A stretch of DNA of 64,000 bases from Anticarsia gemmatalis (GCF_050436995.1 NC_134775.1:10363170-10427169), one strand, 5' to 3'; counted from the first letter of the stretch, positions 44,901-54,655 are shown. Program-made: numbers and translations. The notes: a model not told the origin generated them from the letters alone.

Positions 44901-45553
44901 AAGATAGCGTAAGTGTGGCTCGGGCGTTCGTAAACAACTTTATATTAAGGTATGGTATTCCACGTGAAATTGGTACAGACAGGGGAACCGAATTTATCTC
45001 CAGTACTATGTCTGAGGTATGTAAATTATTAAATATTAACCAAACAGTTGCTTGCGCTTACCATCATGAGTCTATTGGATCCTTAGAAAATTCTCATAAA
45101 TCTTTAAATGCCTTTCTGAGAATTCAAACAGAAAACAACAGTAGGTATTGGAGTGATTGGATTCCATATTGGTGTTTTTCTTATAATACCTCTGTACATT
45201 CGTCAACAAATATCCCTTCAAATTTGCAAAATTGTACTGTTGAGCCGTTATATAATATAGATAGTTATCCCTTAGAGTTAAAGTTTAGGTTACAAAAAGC
45301 GCAATGTGAAGCGCGGCAGAATTTAATAAAATCAAAATTGTTAAGAAAAAGTAAGTTTGATAAATATTTAAAACCTATAACTTATAAGAAAGATGACTTA
45401 TTGTTGGTTAAAAATGAAAGTGGAAATAAGTTCAACAATGTTTATGATGGCCCTTTTAAAGTTCTAGATGATATTGACCCGAATGTTAAAATTGTACGTA
45501 ATAATAAAGAGGAAATAATTCATAAAAATAGGACAAAATTGTACATTGTATAA
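41897..45553 (+). CDS. Gypsy1 pol: protease, RT, RNase H, integrase
   Basis: An open frame of about 1,218 codons overlapping gag by 95 bp in the +1 frame, with no early ATG, so it is likely made by ribosomal frameshifting. Protease LLDTGASLSIV (about residue 54). RT with LPMGLKISPSAFSRLM and YLDD (about 467). RNase H HTDASG (about 614) and TDHKPL. Integrase zinc region (GHAGTRRM...CDKCQKQ, about 898-940), core Asp in FLDIVGPLD (about 965), Asp in GTDRGTEF (about 1026) and Glu in GSLENSHK. No stop or shift interrupts it. It would convert the genomic RNA to DNA and insert it. Confidence 0.92.
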   Translation: MIRVIAVIVLRVAKIPKLIQKLSIIICFFVHEHFYCQNINSINLDVFQISRSWLLDTGASLSIVKQDILENCNIPFHIERIKINGIGGPVYCDGFVYLKLSYDSYEFEHKFYVFKNFSCRTHGILGQDFLSKYNCILDFERNVLTINHNVPISIPLQMGQLGENGYMTIPARCEVTYLVQTHLQDECVVMPKQLCDGLFLASILVKPKDGKIPLKLLNTRDTDVCLSYFTPDVVSLNEYFLCSFDSNNINAERVKRLFSILNLKHLNTEEQISIENICAKYSDVFLLPGDRLGVTNLYQQSIYLKDNTSPVYTKPYRLPKSQKVEIDRQINEMLRNDIIEESRSEWSSPVLLVPKKTDSSGNKKWRVVIDYRKLNNTLKDDKFPLPNISDILDSLSGAIYFSHLDLSQSYFQLELTPESRKCTAFTTSKQYQMKRLPMGLKISPSAFSRLMTVAMSGLTHEKCLIYLDDLICMGRSLEIHNKNLIDIFERLRSVNLKINPEKCQFLKKELLYLGHVVSASGISPDPEKTRIVQSYPTPRNCDEVRRYVAFVNYYRKFIPNFAEITIPLNKLCRKGAQFIWNTECENSFQLLKQSLVNPPILQYPNFDDENEFILHTDASGLAIGSVLCNKNDLPIAYASRPLNKAELNYSTIEKELLAIVWSVKYFRPYLFGKKFTIKTDHKPLLYLFSFNNTSSRLLKFRLVLDEYDYVVEYVRGVNNVAADALSRIVITSDELKNINKNVLNVMTRSMAKNQSSSNSPVNKDKTDDRPDQPRVVEILRRPNNCTELIISTCALTSNMKYVKVNDFIYIPSKMTICIDPSSRSCTAQDAFVRDLESICKKLSINELYIMKSKTNEKYIKWLTKSCKNNSGTGPRIYILKSLIRIMSEDDKRVVLNDFHLLPTSGHAGTRRMINNIKKYYFWPKMSEDVAEFVSKCDKCQKQKHSIRTKQPMVITTTAQSAFDKVFLDIVGPLDKDYYNNSYILTLQCELSKYVEAYPLEKKDSVSVARAFVNNFILRYGIPREIGTDRGTEFISSTMSEVCKLLNINQTVACAYHHESIGSLENSHKSLNAFLRIQTENNSRYWSDWIPYWCFSYNTSVHSSTNIPSNLQNCTVEPLYNIDSYPLELKFRLQKAQCEARQNLIKSKLLRKSKFDKYLKPITYKKDDLLLVKNESGNKFNNVYDGPFKVLDDIDPNVKIVRNNKEEIIHKNRTKLYIV

Positions 45554-45603
45554 AAAAAATAAATATATATATCTTTATTTTTTTTTTCTGTTTTGGTAGG
45601 GCG

Positions 45604-45755
45604 TATGGTGGTATAATGATCATGTGATGTGAGATGATGACGTCATAGATTTAAGGCTATATATTGTATGTACCCTTTGGAATGTGGAGAGTATTAAACT
45701 GTACTTTGATCTATCAAGTTGTGTTGTTACTGTGATCCGAACCTTAATCCTTACA
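45604..45755 (+). repeat. Gypsy1 3' LTR (152 bp)
   Basis: It follows the purine-rich GGTAGGGCG and ends CCTTACA before the AAAT duplication. It carries three more bases than the 5' LTR (GATGACGTCATAG). Confidence 0.9.
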
Positions 45756-45759
45756 AAAT

Positions 45760-46680
45760 CCCACTTATCAGTCTCCACGTTCAAGTTTTTTAATGTCTTT
45801 AAACACGTCGAAGTAGTGTCCACGAGATGTCTTATACAACTCGCCGATTCAGTATGTATAGATTTTAGTGTAAAAAGAACTCTTAAAATGGTATTACAAT
45901 TATATCTCTTGTTGTTATACCGTAGCATTAACTCGTTCCAAGCTTCAGCGTAGTTTGCATCGGTCGTATTGTAATTGCGTAAAATCGCTTCTGGTTCGCC
46001 GGTAAGATTACTTTTCAAGTAATGTAGCTTCTGTACTGGAGACAGTTTCATATTCTTATGAATGAGAGAAGAAAATAAGTCGTAAAATGTCTGCCATTCC
46101 TCATATTTACCGCTGAATGTGGGTAGTTTTATGCGTGGTAATTTAATTTCATTACTAATATAAATAAATATAAATATAAATATAAATATGATTGGACAAC
46201 TCACACACGGTCATTTGAATCCAAACTAAGCAGAGCTTGTACTATGGTAACCAAATAACTGATAAACATACTAATATACTTCTAAATACATACTTATATA
46301 GATACATTAACATTACTGTCCGAAGATGAAGTATATGACCCTTGACCTTCAGAAGGATTAGGCAATGAATGTTGCCGTGCTGCATCCAGGAACGGCTGAA
46401 GAGCTTCCTTAATAGCTGACTTGTATTGCACGTATAACTCTTGAAACACGTCATATATATTTCCCGTAAAGTACGGAATTTTTCTCTGCTCTTCACTGGT
46501 TATATTCAGTATAATACTTTTATGACCATCTTTAAAGTTAGTCCCAAGTTCTTCAAGCATTTCCAACCTCGTTTCCTAGTAAGATCTCTTAATCCTATCT
46601 TTAGGTGACTTCTTGTAGTTCTTTTCCGCATTCCTTAAATTGTCTAATAGTTCAATTTGATACACCAGAAGATCCTCCAT
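45760..46680 (-). pseudogene. BEL2 gag N-terminus
   Basis: It starts at Met 46680 (MEDLLVYQIELLDNL). A TAG at about 46580 interrupts the frame. MLEELGTNFKDGHKS leads to a serine-rich stretch, then after a shift near 46210 the DUF1759-like block begins (NEIKLPRIKLPTFSGKYEEW; NNKRYNCNTILRVLF). The block runs to WDF, where Gypsy1 interrupts it and BEL1 continues with the equivalent residues. Confidence 0.8.
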
Positions 46681-46969
46681 CGTAATGTTCGTAAAATAAG
46701 CGTCCCACACAGGATAATTCAAGATTTAACCGCTTTTTCACGAGTAGTGGGTATGTTGCACGTGGTTAGCACTAGTACTTATTTGTAGAATTCTCGTAAT
46801 CCGATCACGCACTGAAGATTATAAGCACTAAGCTATGTTTTCGTTTATAACAATTTAATAAATCACAGTTCACGATAATGATTTGCAATTTTTTCACTAT
46901 TCTATGAATCCTTATCGCAGTCTTTTGTTCTCGCAACGCGCTCGTCCGCCGCAGGTAGGCGACGTAAGT

Positions 46970-46987
46970 ATCCGGCTCGAAGGACCA
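46970..46987 (-). other. BEL2 primer binding site (tRNA-Tyr)
   Basis: The minus strand reads TGGTCCTTCGAGCCGGAT, two bases after the 5' LTR. It is identical to the BEL1 site. Confidence 0.75.
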
Positions 46988-46989
46988 TA

Positions 46990-47182
46990 TGTTCACGGCG
47001 ATAAGGTTGTTAATTGCAATGTTGGTGATTTGCTCAGTAAAACGACTTGCGGACGCTTTGACAGTTTATTTTGCACTAAAACATCTTAAAACCAGTGGAC
47101 TGTAACACGATAGGGTATACAAATATACATCGGCACATATAGATGCACCTTAGCATCGCCGCTGTTGCTATACGCTTAGACA
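46990..47182 (-). repeat. BEL2 5' LTR
   Basis: 193 bp, TGTCTAAGCG...GTGAACA on the minus strand, with GTCCT duplication at 47183-47187. Confidence 0.9.
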
Positions 47183-47187
47183 GTCCT

Positions 47188-47645
47188 TACAAACTAAATT
47201 ATCAATAATATTAATCACAGTATTGTTAGTAAAACGACTAGACAATACTGTTCCGTCCTTAAACCTAGGCTGTGTTATATCTTCTATAACTAAGTTAATA
47301 TTATATGCTAACAGAGTAGCAATTAAATGTCGATTTTTGTAAGAAAGGAACATTCTTTCTTTTGTTAAATAAAAAGGACTAATAAAATTAGTATCAAAAA
47401 ACAATAGTATATCACTATGATGACTTGTTATCAAATGTAAGATAGCATTCAACTTGTGAATTTGTCGGTCCTCATTCTCAGATAGTGAGTCGTAGTAGGG
47501 GAATGCACATATTATTATTTTTCCTAAATTCATTTCTAATAAACTACTTATACTATGAATAATGTCAGACTTTCTTAAACCTAAGCTATTGCCAATCATA
47601 AGAACGAAGCAGTCGGGAGTCGAACTTAGTGAAAGAGATTTTAGT
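47188..47645 (-). pseudogene. LINE-B1 ORF1 C-terminus, SGNH-like
   Basis: An open stretch reads FVLMIGNSLGLRK...GKIIICAFPYYDSLSENEDRQIHKLNAIL and DNLVCKD, ending at the BEL2 site. The layout (a GNS-like N-terminal strand, then a PYY-like strand and a helix with N) resembles SGNH-hydrolase/esterase domains found in ORF1 of some CR1-group LINEs. The assignment is by pattern only. It is fused in frame at about 47640 to LINE-C1 codons, which is the insertion junction and not a real fusion protein. Confidence 0.6.
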
Positions 47646-48827
47646 GTGTTATCTTTTAAATTGGGGTCAAAGTGGGGTAATGCAGTAAAGTATTGGTTTA
47701 AATCGTTTAGATCGAGAGGTTTAGAAATTGTGTCTTGGCGCGATTTGCCGACTCCCAATGATCTCAGAAATTTCCAGATTTTGGCTGGATCTCCGTTTTC
47801 GACAGATGCATGAATATTTCGGCATTGTGCATTCCTACACACCTTACTGCAGTGATTTCGTATTGCTACATATTTTTTCCAATTAGCGTCAGTTGGACGA
47901 CATTTAAATTTCGTTTTTGCAGCAGCTTTCTGGGAGAGTAATGTCTTAATGTCGTCCGTAAGTCAAGGTGACGAAAGATGTTTCACCCTACGCAATGGTG
48001 CATGATTGTCATAGAGCTTTATCAGGTTGGAGGTCAGTAACTGAACTTTCTCATCCACACATTCCGAAGCAAAGAGATAACGTTCATATCACGAAATTTG
48101 CGCTGTACAAGGATTTTAGGTTTAGGTTTCGGAGGCCGGACACGATAAGACAAGAAGAGGAGGCCATGGTAGGAAAAGGCATCTGCAGGACACTGACCGT
48201 GTTTAGAAACACGATGAGGGGAAGAAATAAGGATAAGATCAAGCAAAGATGGAGTACAGTTTGGAAAATGATGTGTAGCATTAAGAGGAAGTAAAGAGAG
48301 GTTATTGGAGTCGACGATGGATTGAAGTGAACTGGAACGGTGATCATTTTTAGGAGGCAGGTGTTGAAATCGCCCATGATTATGGTTTGACTGTACACGG
48401 GGATAAAATTTTCTAACAGAATTTCAAGAGAAGTGAAATAATCTACACGTAAAGAAGGACTATAGAAAACAACAAGCAAGATTTTGGAGTGAAGAAGTTC
48501 AACTTCGAGAAAAAGATGCTCGCCAGCATTTGGTGGTGGAGGCTGTGGTGACATGCTAACTATAGAGAAGGGAATATTTTGTTTAAGATAGATAGCCATT
48601 CCACCCCCACCTCCCACTGCGCGATCATTTCTAATAAGCTCATAGCCTGGGAGCGAATAAGCCGAGGAGACTAAGCATGGCTTCAGCCAAGACTCGGAAA
48701 CAAGTATTGCATGAATATGTGTACAGTCGAAAGTAGCCAGCATATCCGGGAAATGGGCCGGAACACTCTGAGCATTAATATGGACCACATTAAAGTTCCT
48801 GGGAAAATCAGGAAACTGGGACGACAA
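47646..48827 (-). pseudogene. LINE-C1 APE endonuclease and linker (5' half of ORF2)
   Basis: 48827-48440 reads the APE start (FNVVHINAQSVPAHFPDML; LVSESWLKP; GGGGGMAIYLK) through IIMGDFNTCLL near 48370. A frameshift near 48360 leads to DLILISSPH and FSYHGLLFLSYRVRPPKPKPK (48240-48100). The linker with KIWKFLRSLGVGKSR (about 47790) ends at 47646. LINE-C2 holds the same order. Confidence 0.78.
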
Positions 48828-49341
48828 TGTCTTACGAAGCTGGTATCACTACTTGCAGTTGCTATTTATGCTGCTGTCTAATAATGACACAATTAGTTTC
48901 AGTAAATATAAATAATAATAAATAAATATTAAAAACAAAAAATCAATGAAAATATATAAAAGAGGCTGATAAAAACAAAAGTTATTTCTCCATCTGCCGG
49001 CTTCGAGATTATAATATGTGAGTACCATAAAAAATATTTACAACTAGTCCAGGTAGAGGAAAGGAAAAAAGAAAACATAATAATACAACAGTATCTTTAA
49101 CATGACTGTTTAGAATAAATAAAAGAAAAAAGAATAATAATATGGTGTATATAAAATAAAAAATACTAAAGAGTTAAGAAACGTAAAAAATATTTTATTA
49201 ATATGGTAACAATGAGTATGAAATGTTAGAAGTGTCGAATGTCGAAGTCAGTCAAACGGGAGAATAGAATAAACATATAAAATAAATTGTGGAAGGTAGA
49301 ATAAATGAGTTATGCAAGTAAACAAGCGAAGTGTACCTGGA

Positions 49342-50041
49342 CTAGTAATGAACTCGGATGACTTCACTTTTTGGCGGCCACTCGCTTCGATTTCTAGGCA
49401 ACCAGTGGTTTGGGCGCCGAACTCGGCTTGGGCAACAGCTCACCGACCCTGCACGGCTCGGCCCGAGTCCAGCACTTGTTGACCCCGATCCTCTCACGAG
49501 CCGCCATGAATAAATACATCGTGCCTGCTCTTGGTGAGGAACTCCGACATGGTGACTCCGGAACCCTTCAGCTTCGTCTTGGAGAACCACAGCTTGTCAC
49601 GCATCTCCAAGTCCCTCAGCTTAACTAATATGGGCCGGGGCTTCTTAGCCGAAGTCTTCCTCCCCATTCGCTGACAGCGCCTGATGTCATCCTTGGAGAA
49701 GTCAGTGTTTGGGCAACGTCCTCATCCTTTGTAGTCTCCGTTACACCATGAAGCAGCAGTATCTTTCTCCGCCGCTGCATCTCCATGCCGTCGACTGTTC
49801 GTGCAAGCCCGTCGATTTGCAGTTGTAGCATTGTCAGGGCTTGGGTGACAAATGACCTGTACGAAGCAAAGTCGGAGGCCAGGCTGGAGACACTCAGAGG
49901 GACAGACTTTTGTAGCTGCGCTTCAAAATCAGCCATTCTGCTGTTGATGCTGGTGCACGGTGTCCATTTTGTAATGTGTTGTTCGGTGTAAATGGTATAG
50001 TTGAAATTGTGAGTAGTGAAGTACAGAAGAGAAGGATTCAA
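49342..50041 (-). pseudogene. LINE-C1 ORF1 (coiled-coil RNA-binding protein)
   Basis: Homologous to the intact ORF1 at 60735-61484. SRMADFEAQLQKSV (about 49935) and DGMEMQRRRKILLLHGV (about 49790) match it. A shift near 49690 leads to ARPILVKLRDLEMRDKLWFSKTKLK and EFLTKSRHDVFMAAREW in the other frame (49625-49480). Such ORF1 proteins form trimers and package the LINE RNA. Confidence 0.72.
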
Positions 50042-50568
50042 AGAAGAGAAATATTATAACCGGCAGGTAGATAGATAATTAAGGAATAAAAACATAAAAT
50101 GATATAAATTGGATTAAATAACTGTTAAAATTATATTAAAATACGTAAAGCAGAATTATTGTTTCTTCTTGTTACAACTACCCCCGCAAAAAACCCACAC
50201 AAGTATTAAAAAACCCGCAAAAGTATTCAAAAGAAAATACCAACAAAACAGAGACGTAGAAATAAAACATGGAGTAGTTTATTTAAGGAAGAGACGGATA
50301 CAGAGGAGATATTTGATATGGAGGCCGAACAGAAACAAATAATGAACAGAACGGAACAGAAGAAAATAATAAGGACCTAGCTATTAAAAACTTTCAAGAT
50401 TTGTTAAAGCGTTTAAAAGAAATCATATTTTTTTTAAAATACTCGCTTATAGTTAAAATTAAGAAGTGTTGTAAGAATATCGTTCAGTAGTTAGTATCGT
50501 TGATAGTTGTAAATGTATGTGTTACGCCGGTGTTAAATCTAATTATGAGCCTTTTCAATGGCAAATGA

Positions 50569-51625
50569 ACAAATTATTACTTTGAACATAATGCACTGGA
50601 ATGCCCAAAGCCTTAGGCCGATTTACCTTCATTTATACAATTACTTCATCATAATAAAATACATATCGCTGTTATTTCAGAGACTTGGTTGGAGCCTGAC
50701 AGTCCACTAGCTATTAATAATTTTACGCGAGATAGAGCTGACTCATATGGTGGTGTAGCGATAGTTATTCATAAGTCCTTAAAAGCACAAATTGGAAACG
50801 TTTTCATTCTTAATTCAGGTATAGAAATTATTCATGTGAAAATATATAACTTCCCCAAACTAGAAAATATTATAGCTGTATATTGTCCTCCGACTGTTCG
50901 TACTAGTCAGGTAGATTGGGACAGGCTTCTGTCTGCATTCAGTAGCAAGAGCATGATACTCGGTGACTACAACGCTCACCATAGCAACTGGTCTAATAGA
51001 ATCGATAGTAGGGGAATACAAATATTAGACGCTGTAGTAGATAATAACTATGTTGTTCTTAACACTGGTAGTAATTAACACTCGCGTGAGGTTAGTCGAC
51101 AATGTTTTGCAGGAGTCTTCTCCGGGTATATCTTTACTAACTGCGGATATTGCATTTAAATTGAATTGGGCGGTATTACAGGAGTCTTTAGGAAGCGATC
51201 ATTTGGTAGTCAAAATGACAACTGAATGCATGATGAATAAAAAATTGGATAGTAAAAGAAATCTCAAAAAAGCTGATTGGAGTTCATACAAACGTTGTCT
51301 CGAGGATATGTTCTCAGGGTTAGAACTCCCCGAAGACCCTCAAGCAGCATAAGATATTTTTTTAGATAACATTAATTTAGCTGCAGAAATTCACAAACCT
51401 ATTTTTAATATTTCACAAAATCCGACCTCTAATTTTACTCCGAAATCGATTTGGAATCCTGAATTGCCCAAAGCAGTAGCAGTTAGAAGGTTCGCATTGT
51501 CTAACTTCAGACGAAACCCTACTCCTGACAATCTCCGAGTGTACAAAGATAAAATCAGGATTACACAAAAACTAATTCACCAAGCGAAACGGGATAGTTG
51601 GATCAAGTTCTGTACCGGGATTGAC
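50569..51625 (+). pseudogene. I-like LINE endonuclease and linker
   Basis: It starts MANEQIITLNIMHWNAQSLRP (APE first strand). A shift near 50620 leads into ISETWLEPDSPLAINNF, DSYGGVAIVIHKSL, ILGDYNAHHSNW (catalytic GDYN/H) and, after another shift near 51078, SLGSDHLVVKM (SDH). The linker SIWNPELPKAV and KLIHQAKRDSWIKFC ends at the stop near 51626. Confidence 0.78.
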
Positions 51626-51651
51626 TAAAAGACATCTGCGTCTGATATGTG

Positions 51652-52768
51652 GTGACAAATGAGATGGTTAAAGGGCACCCAGATCGTACGTAGATGACAC
51701 AAGAGCGAGTAATTTACTCTCCAGCCTGACTCCGGACTACGTCACACCTAGTCAGCATATTTTTTCCATTCCCAACCAAGAACTAGAGGTGAGCATCTCC
51801 ATTCAAGAGCTAGAAAAATGTATTAAATCAAAGGATACAATCTCCTGGATGCGATGATATCTCATACTCCATGATCAAACATCTGCCTGTCAATGGTAAA
51901 ATGTTGTTGTTAAATATCTATAATAAGATTTATTCTAGCTTTGTTCCACATCAGTGGCGTAATATTAAGATTATTGCAATTCCGAAGCCCGGAAGAGATC
52001 CCAATGATATTTCGTCCCTAAGACTCATATCTTTGATGTGCTATCTCTGTAAAATCTTCCATTTAATAATTGGTAAAAGAATGGAATGGTTTTAAGAAAA
52101 AAGGAGGATTTTCTCTGCCAATACTGTCTTGAGAGATTGAGTAGTCTTGTGTCACAGATTCAGAGGGGGTTCTCGGAAAGGATGCCCACAGTCGGTTGCT
52201 CCATTGATTTAGACAATGCTTATAATGTAGATATCAAAATACTTCTAAATACTTTACATAATTTACAAATTGGGCCAAAAATAAGTCAATACTTATGGAA
52301 TTTTTTAAAACAAAGAAATTTAAGAATACGAACACAAAATGGTTATATATATAGAACAACTGGACGTGGCCTAGCTCAGGATCATCCCCTGTCTCCCTTA
52401 TTATTTAATGTAGCGACAGTAGATATACGAAAAACTATTGAGAAGGACACTTCTATATTACATATGCTGATGATTTCGTCCTGTATCATACTGGACCAAC
52501 TCTTTCTACATGTGTTACTAAATTCAGAGTACGCTGAATATCTTCCATCAACTTCTTTTAAATATAGGCTTAGAAATTTTACCTAATAAGAGTAAAGTAT
52601 GAATATTTAAGACAGGTTATAATAGTCATGATGGTAATTTACATATCAATGACGTTTCCCTACAGTGCGTACCGTTTGTTAAATATTTAGGTGTCTGGCT
52701 AGATCAAAATTTAAGATGGACGAAAAATATAAATGAAATTAAAAAAAAAGCGTTAAAATTTATAATTG
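51652..52768 (+). pseudogene. I-like LINE reverse transcriptase, first part
   Basis: Fingers QWRNIKIIAIPKPGRDPND (about 51955) and SLRLISLM (usually RPISL), motif A SIDLDNAYN (about 52205), motif B-like GLAQDHPLSPLLFN, and a degraded motif C (YADDF broken by a shift near 52470). KYLGVWLDQNLRWTKN (about 52685) begins the thumb. The solo LTR cuts the frame at KALKFI. Confidence 0.72.
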
Positions 52769-53268
52769 TGTGGGAGCGCTAGCATCGAGGCGCTATATCT
52801 TCGAAGAATCTAATTAAAATTAGCTGGATTTGATTGTTAACAAATAATTTAATGTAACGGAAACGTCAAGTGTTTACACTTGGGTGTGGTCGGTACAATG
52901 TTGGCAACACAGGCAGATAACAGTTGGCATGTGACAATAGACAGCTGTCATTCAGAGGTATGATGGTTGGAACGTTAGTGTGGTTAGATTATTCAACATT
53001 CGAACTCAAGGGAAGACGGTCGTTGCCACGTTGTACCGAACTCACCGCGTTTCTGTCTTGCATCCAGCTAGATCGGTTAAATCCTAGTCTATTTTTGTAA
53101 TGTGATCATTGTAATGGACAAATACACCAGTGAGCTAAGTCTAGTGCGTATTATTTTTGGACTATTCGCCATCACTGACCAATCTGATAGCGAGGTACCC
53201 CATATGCCTTCGATATCAGAAGTGAGATGTCAGGATACAAACCCCACACAACACACCGTGCTCCGACA
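52769..53268 (-). repeat. Solo LTR (or MITE), copy 2, 500 bp
   Basis: Inverted relative to copy 1: minus strand TGTCGGAGCACGG...GAGCGCTCCCACA. Flanks ATTG (52765-52768) and AATG (53269-53272) are a 4-bp duplication with one mismatch. Removing the repeat and one flank restores the surrounding LINE frame. Confidence 0.75.
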
Positions 53269-53675
53269 AATGTATTTAAAATATTAACTGGTCCTAAGTG
53301 GGGGTTCACCCTACACATTTAAGAAGTCTTTACATATCTTTAGTTCGAAGTCGTATAGATTACTCGAGTTTTCTTTATGACAATAGTAGTAATACACATA
53401 GCGCGAAATTGGATAAAGTACAGAATCAATACATGCGTATTATAGGTGGGTTCATTAAGAGTACGCCAATTCACGTCATGGAAGCAGAGTTGTTGTTACC
53501 GCCATTATTTATTCGTCGTATTTATCTGGCGGGTAAATTTATTTTAAAGGTAAGGTCTTTTGATGACAAGGGTCTAATATCCGTTTTGGAAAACTTAATT
53601 ACACTATGTCAATTTTTTTACTGGCGACGTAAAAATTTTAAGTATCTTCCTGTACCAATCAAATGTTTAGGCTAA
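53269..53675 (+). pseudogene. I-like LINE RT, C-terminal part
   Basis: Resumes after the solo LTR with KILTGPKWGVHPTHLRSLYISLVRSRIDY, then SAKLDKVQNQYMRIIGGF and ELLLPPLFIRRIYLAGKF. It ends at a stop that overlaps the start of the RNase H ORF by a shift. Confidence 0.75.
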
Positions 53676-54655
53676 AAACTTGGATGCATATACAAGATTT
53701 GAATAAACCTAAACGGCAACTTCAAACTGAAAATTTACTTTTATTGTGCAATAAATTCATTAGACACGAATATTCAGGGTTCTACAAAATTTATACAGAC
53801 GGCTCAATAGATAGCCAAAGCATAGGTGCGGCCTTTCTGGACGTGCAAACGGGGGATAGTATTAAGCTATGTATTAAATCTGCTGATATTTCTATAATGC
53901 ATACAGAACTCATTTCAATTGCAGAGGCACTGTCATACACTAAGTCAATAAGTAATTGTAATAAATTTGTCATATTAACAGATTCCAAAAGTGCTTTAGA
54001 ACATTTGAACCGATGTACGTTAATGGCAAGAGGCATTCCATTAGCATATTTCATTTTAGGCTTATTGCATGAACTGTATAGTAAGGGTATACTTGTAAAA
54101 TTGCAGTGGGTGCCGTCCCACATTGGCATTAGAGGCAATGAAGCAATGGACCGACTAGCGAAAGAAGCTGCGATGGATGGCTTGAATAGTCAGTTTGTGC
54201 TATATCATTCCACCTTGTTAAGTTACGTCAAGAGGTATTGTACTGATATGTGGACTGAACACTTTGACAAAACGTCGCTCTCAAAAGGTGTATGGTACAA
54301 GACTATTCAGCTTACCCTACCTCGTAAGTTGTGGTTCGAAGACTGCAATGTGGAACGGCAAACTGTTGTAATTGGTTTTAGGCTTCGCTCTGGACATGTA
54401 CCATTAAATAAGTTCGGGCACATGATGGGCAAAGAGAGTTCTCCAAACTGTGTAGAATGCGGTGTTGTGGAGGATGTGTATCACATTTTGGTGGAATGTA
54501 TTCGGAACGAGGTCTACAGAGATGAAATCAGACGGAGAGTGAACCCCCTTGGTGTTGGGTGGTGCAACACTATGCTGTCCTTCCCTGTCTCTGTGGGAGC
54601 TTATGCTCTGTATAAACTGTATAAGAAAACAGTAGACAGAAGAATTACGTATTAA
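53663..54655 (+). CDS. I-like LINE RNase H and C-terminal zinc motif
   Basis: 330 codons. RNase H acids: Asp in YTDGSIDS (about residue 47), Glu in HTELISIAEAL (about 80), Asp in LTDSKSALEHL (about 109) and Asp in GNEAMDRLAKEA (about 169), with SHIGIRG before it. A CCHC-like CVECGVVEDVYHILVEC follows near residue 275. It is probably the C-terminal part of ORF2 and not an independent gene. The frame is unbroken. Confidence 0.82.
   Translation: MFRLKTWMHIQDLNKPKRQLQTENLLLLCNKFIRHEYSGFYKIYTDGSIDSQSIGAAFLDVQTGDSIKLCIKSADISIMHTELISIAEALSYTKSISNCNKFVILTDSKSALEHLNRCTLMARGIPLAYFILGLLHELYSKGILVKLQWVPSHIGIRGNEAMDRLAKEAAMDGLNSQFVLYHSTLLSYVKRYCTDMWTEHFDKTSLSKGVWYKTIQLTLPRKLWFEDCNVERQTVVIGFRLRSGHVPLNKFGHMMGKESSPNCVECGVVEDVYHILVECIRNEVYRDEIRRRVNPLGVGWCNTMLSFPVSVGAYALYKLYKKTVDRRITY

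Larger units (their letters stand above)
39939..45755 (+). mobile_element. Gypsy1: young mdg1/412-like Gypsy element inside BEL2
   Basis: 5,817 bp with LTRs of 149 and 152 bp that differ only by a 3-bp indel, flanked by AAAT on both sides (39935-39938, 45756-45759). Order: LTR, primer site, small membrane-protein ORF, gag without zinc knuckles, pol in the +1 frame, 3' LTR. There is no env. The RGG-rich gag, the likely tRNA-Arg primer and the 4-bp duplication suggest the mdg1/412 group. It is the last insertion of the stack. Confidence 0.92.
34569..47182 (-). mobile_element. BEL2: BEL/Pao element with 5-bp target duplication, split by Gypsy1
   Basis: 193-bp LTRs at 46990-47182 (5') and 34569-34761 (3') differ at three positions, about 1.6%. 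GTCCT flanks both ends (34564-34568, 47183-47187). A tRNA-Tyr primer site follows the 5' LTR and GGTGGGCGGAA precedes the 3' LTR. The gag-pol coding sequence is in pieces from 46680 to 35492, interrupted by Gypsy1 at 39939-45755. It is related to BEL1 but has a different LTR, so it is another family. Confidence 0.9.
30671..47645 (-). mobile_element. LINE-B1: CR1-like LINE inserted in LINE-C1, itself split by BEL2
   Basis: Parts are the ORF1 end (47645-47188), then BEL2 (47182-34569) with its GTCCT target duplication, then endonuclease (34560-33790), linker, a Helitron (33159-33429), RT (33158-31409) and a 3' UTR ending in a (GATTTT)n-type tail at about 30671-30690. The tail ends directly against resumed LINE-C1 coding sequence. 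The BEL2 site lies between ORF1 and ORF2. Confidence 0.85.
28560..50060 (-). mobile_element. LINE-C1: outermost L2-like LINE of a nested stack
   Basis: On the minus strand ORF1 lies at 49342-50041, a non-coding stretch at 48828-49341, the endonuclease and linker at 48827-47646, then LINE-B1 as an insertion, then RT at 30674-29111 and a 3' UTR holding the 421-bp MITE. The linker ends in a KSLSLSSTP block at 47640 and the homologous downstream block (FEFHQFAACDVKKSIL) starts at 30673. LINE-C2 has both blocks contiguous at 24160-24260. The copy is nearly full length. Confidence 0.82.

Noticed and set aside
45554..45603. Search for an env gene after Gypsy1 pol
   Set aside because: Only 50 bp lie between the pol stop and the 3' LTR, so no env can be present.
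47168..47842. A 224-codon ORF that could be a novel fusion protein
   Set aside because: Its first part is LINE-C1 linker, its second is LINE-B1 ORF1 and its end is BEL2 LTR. The frame merely runs through two insertion junctions.
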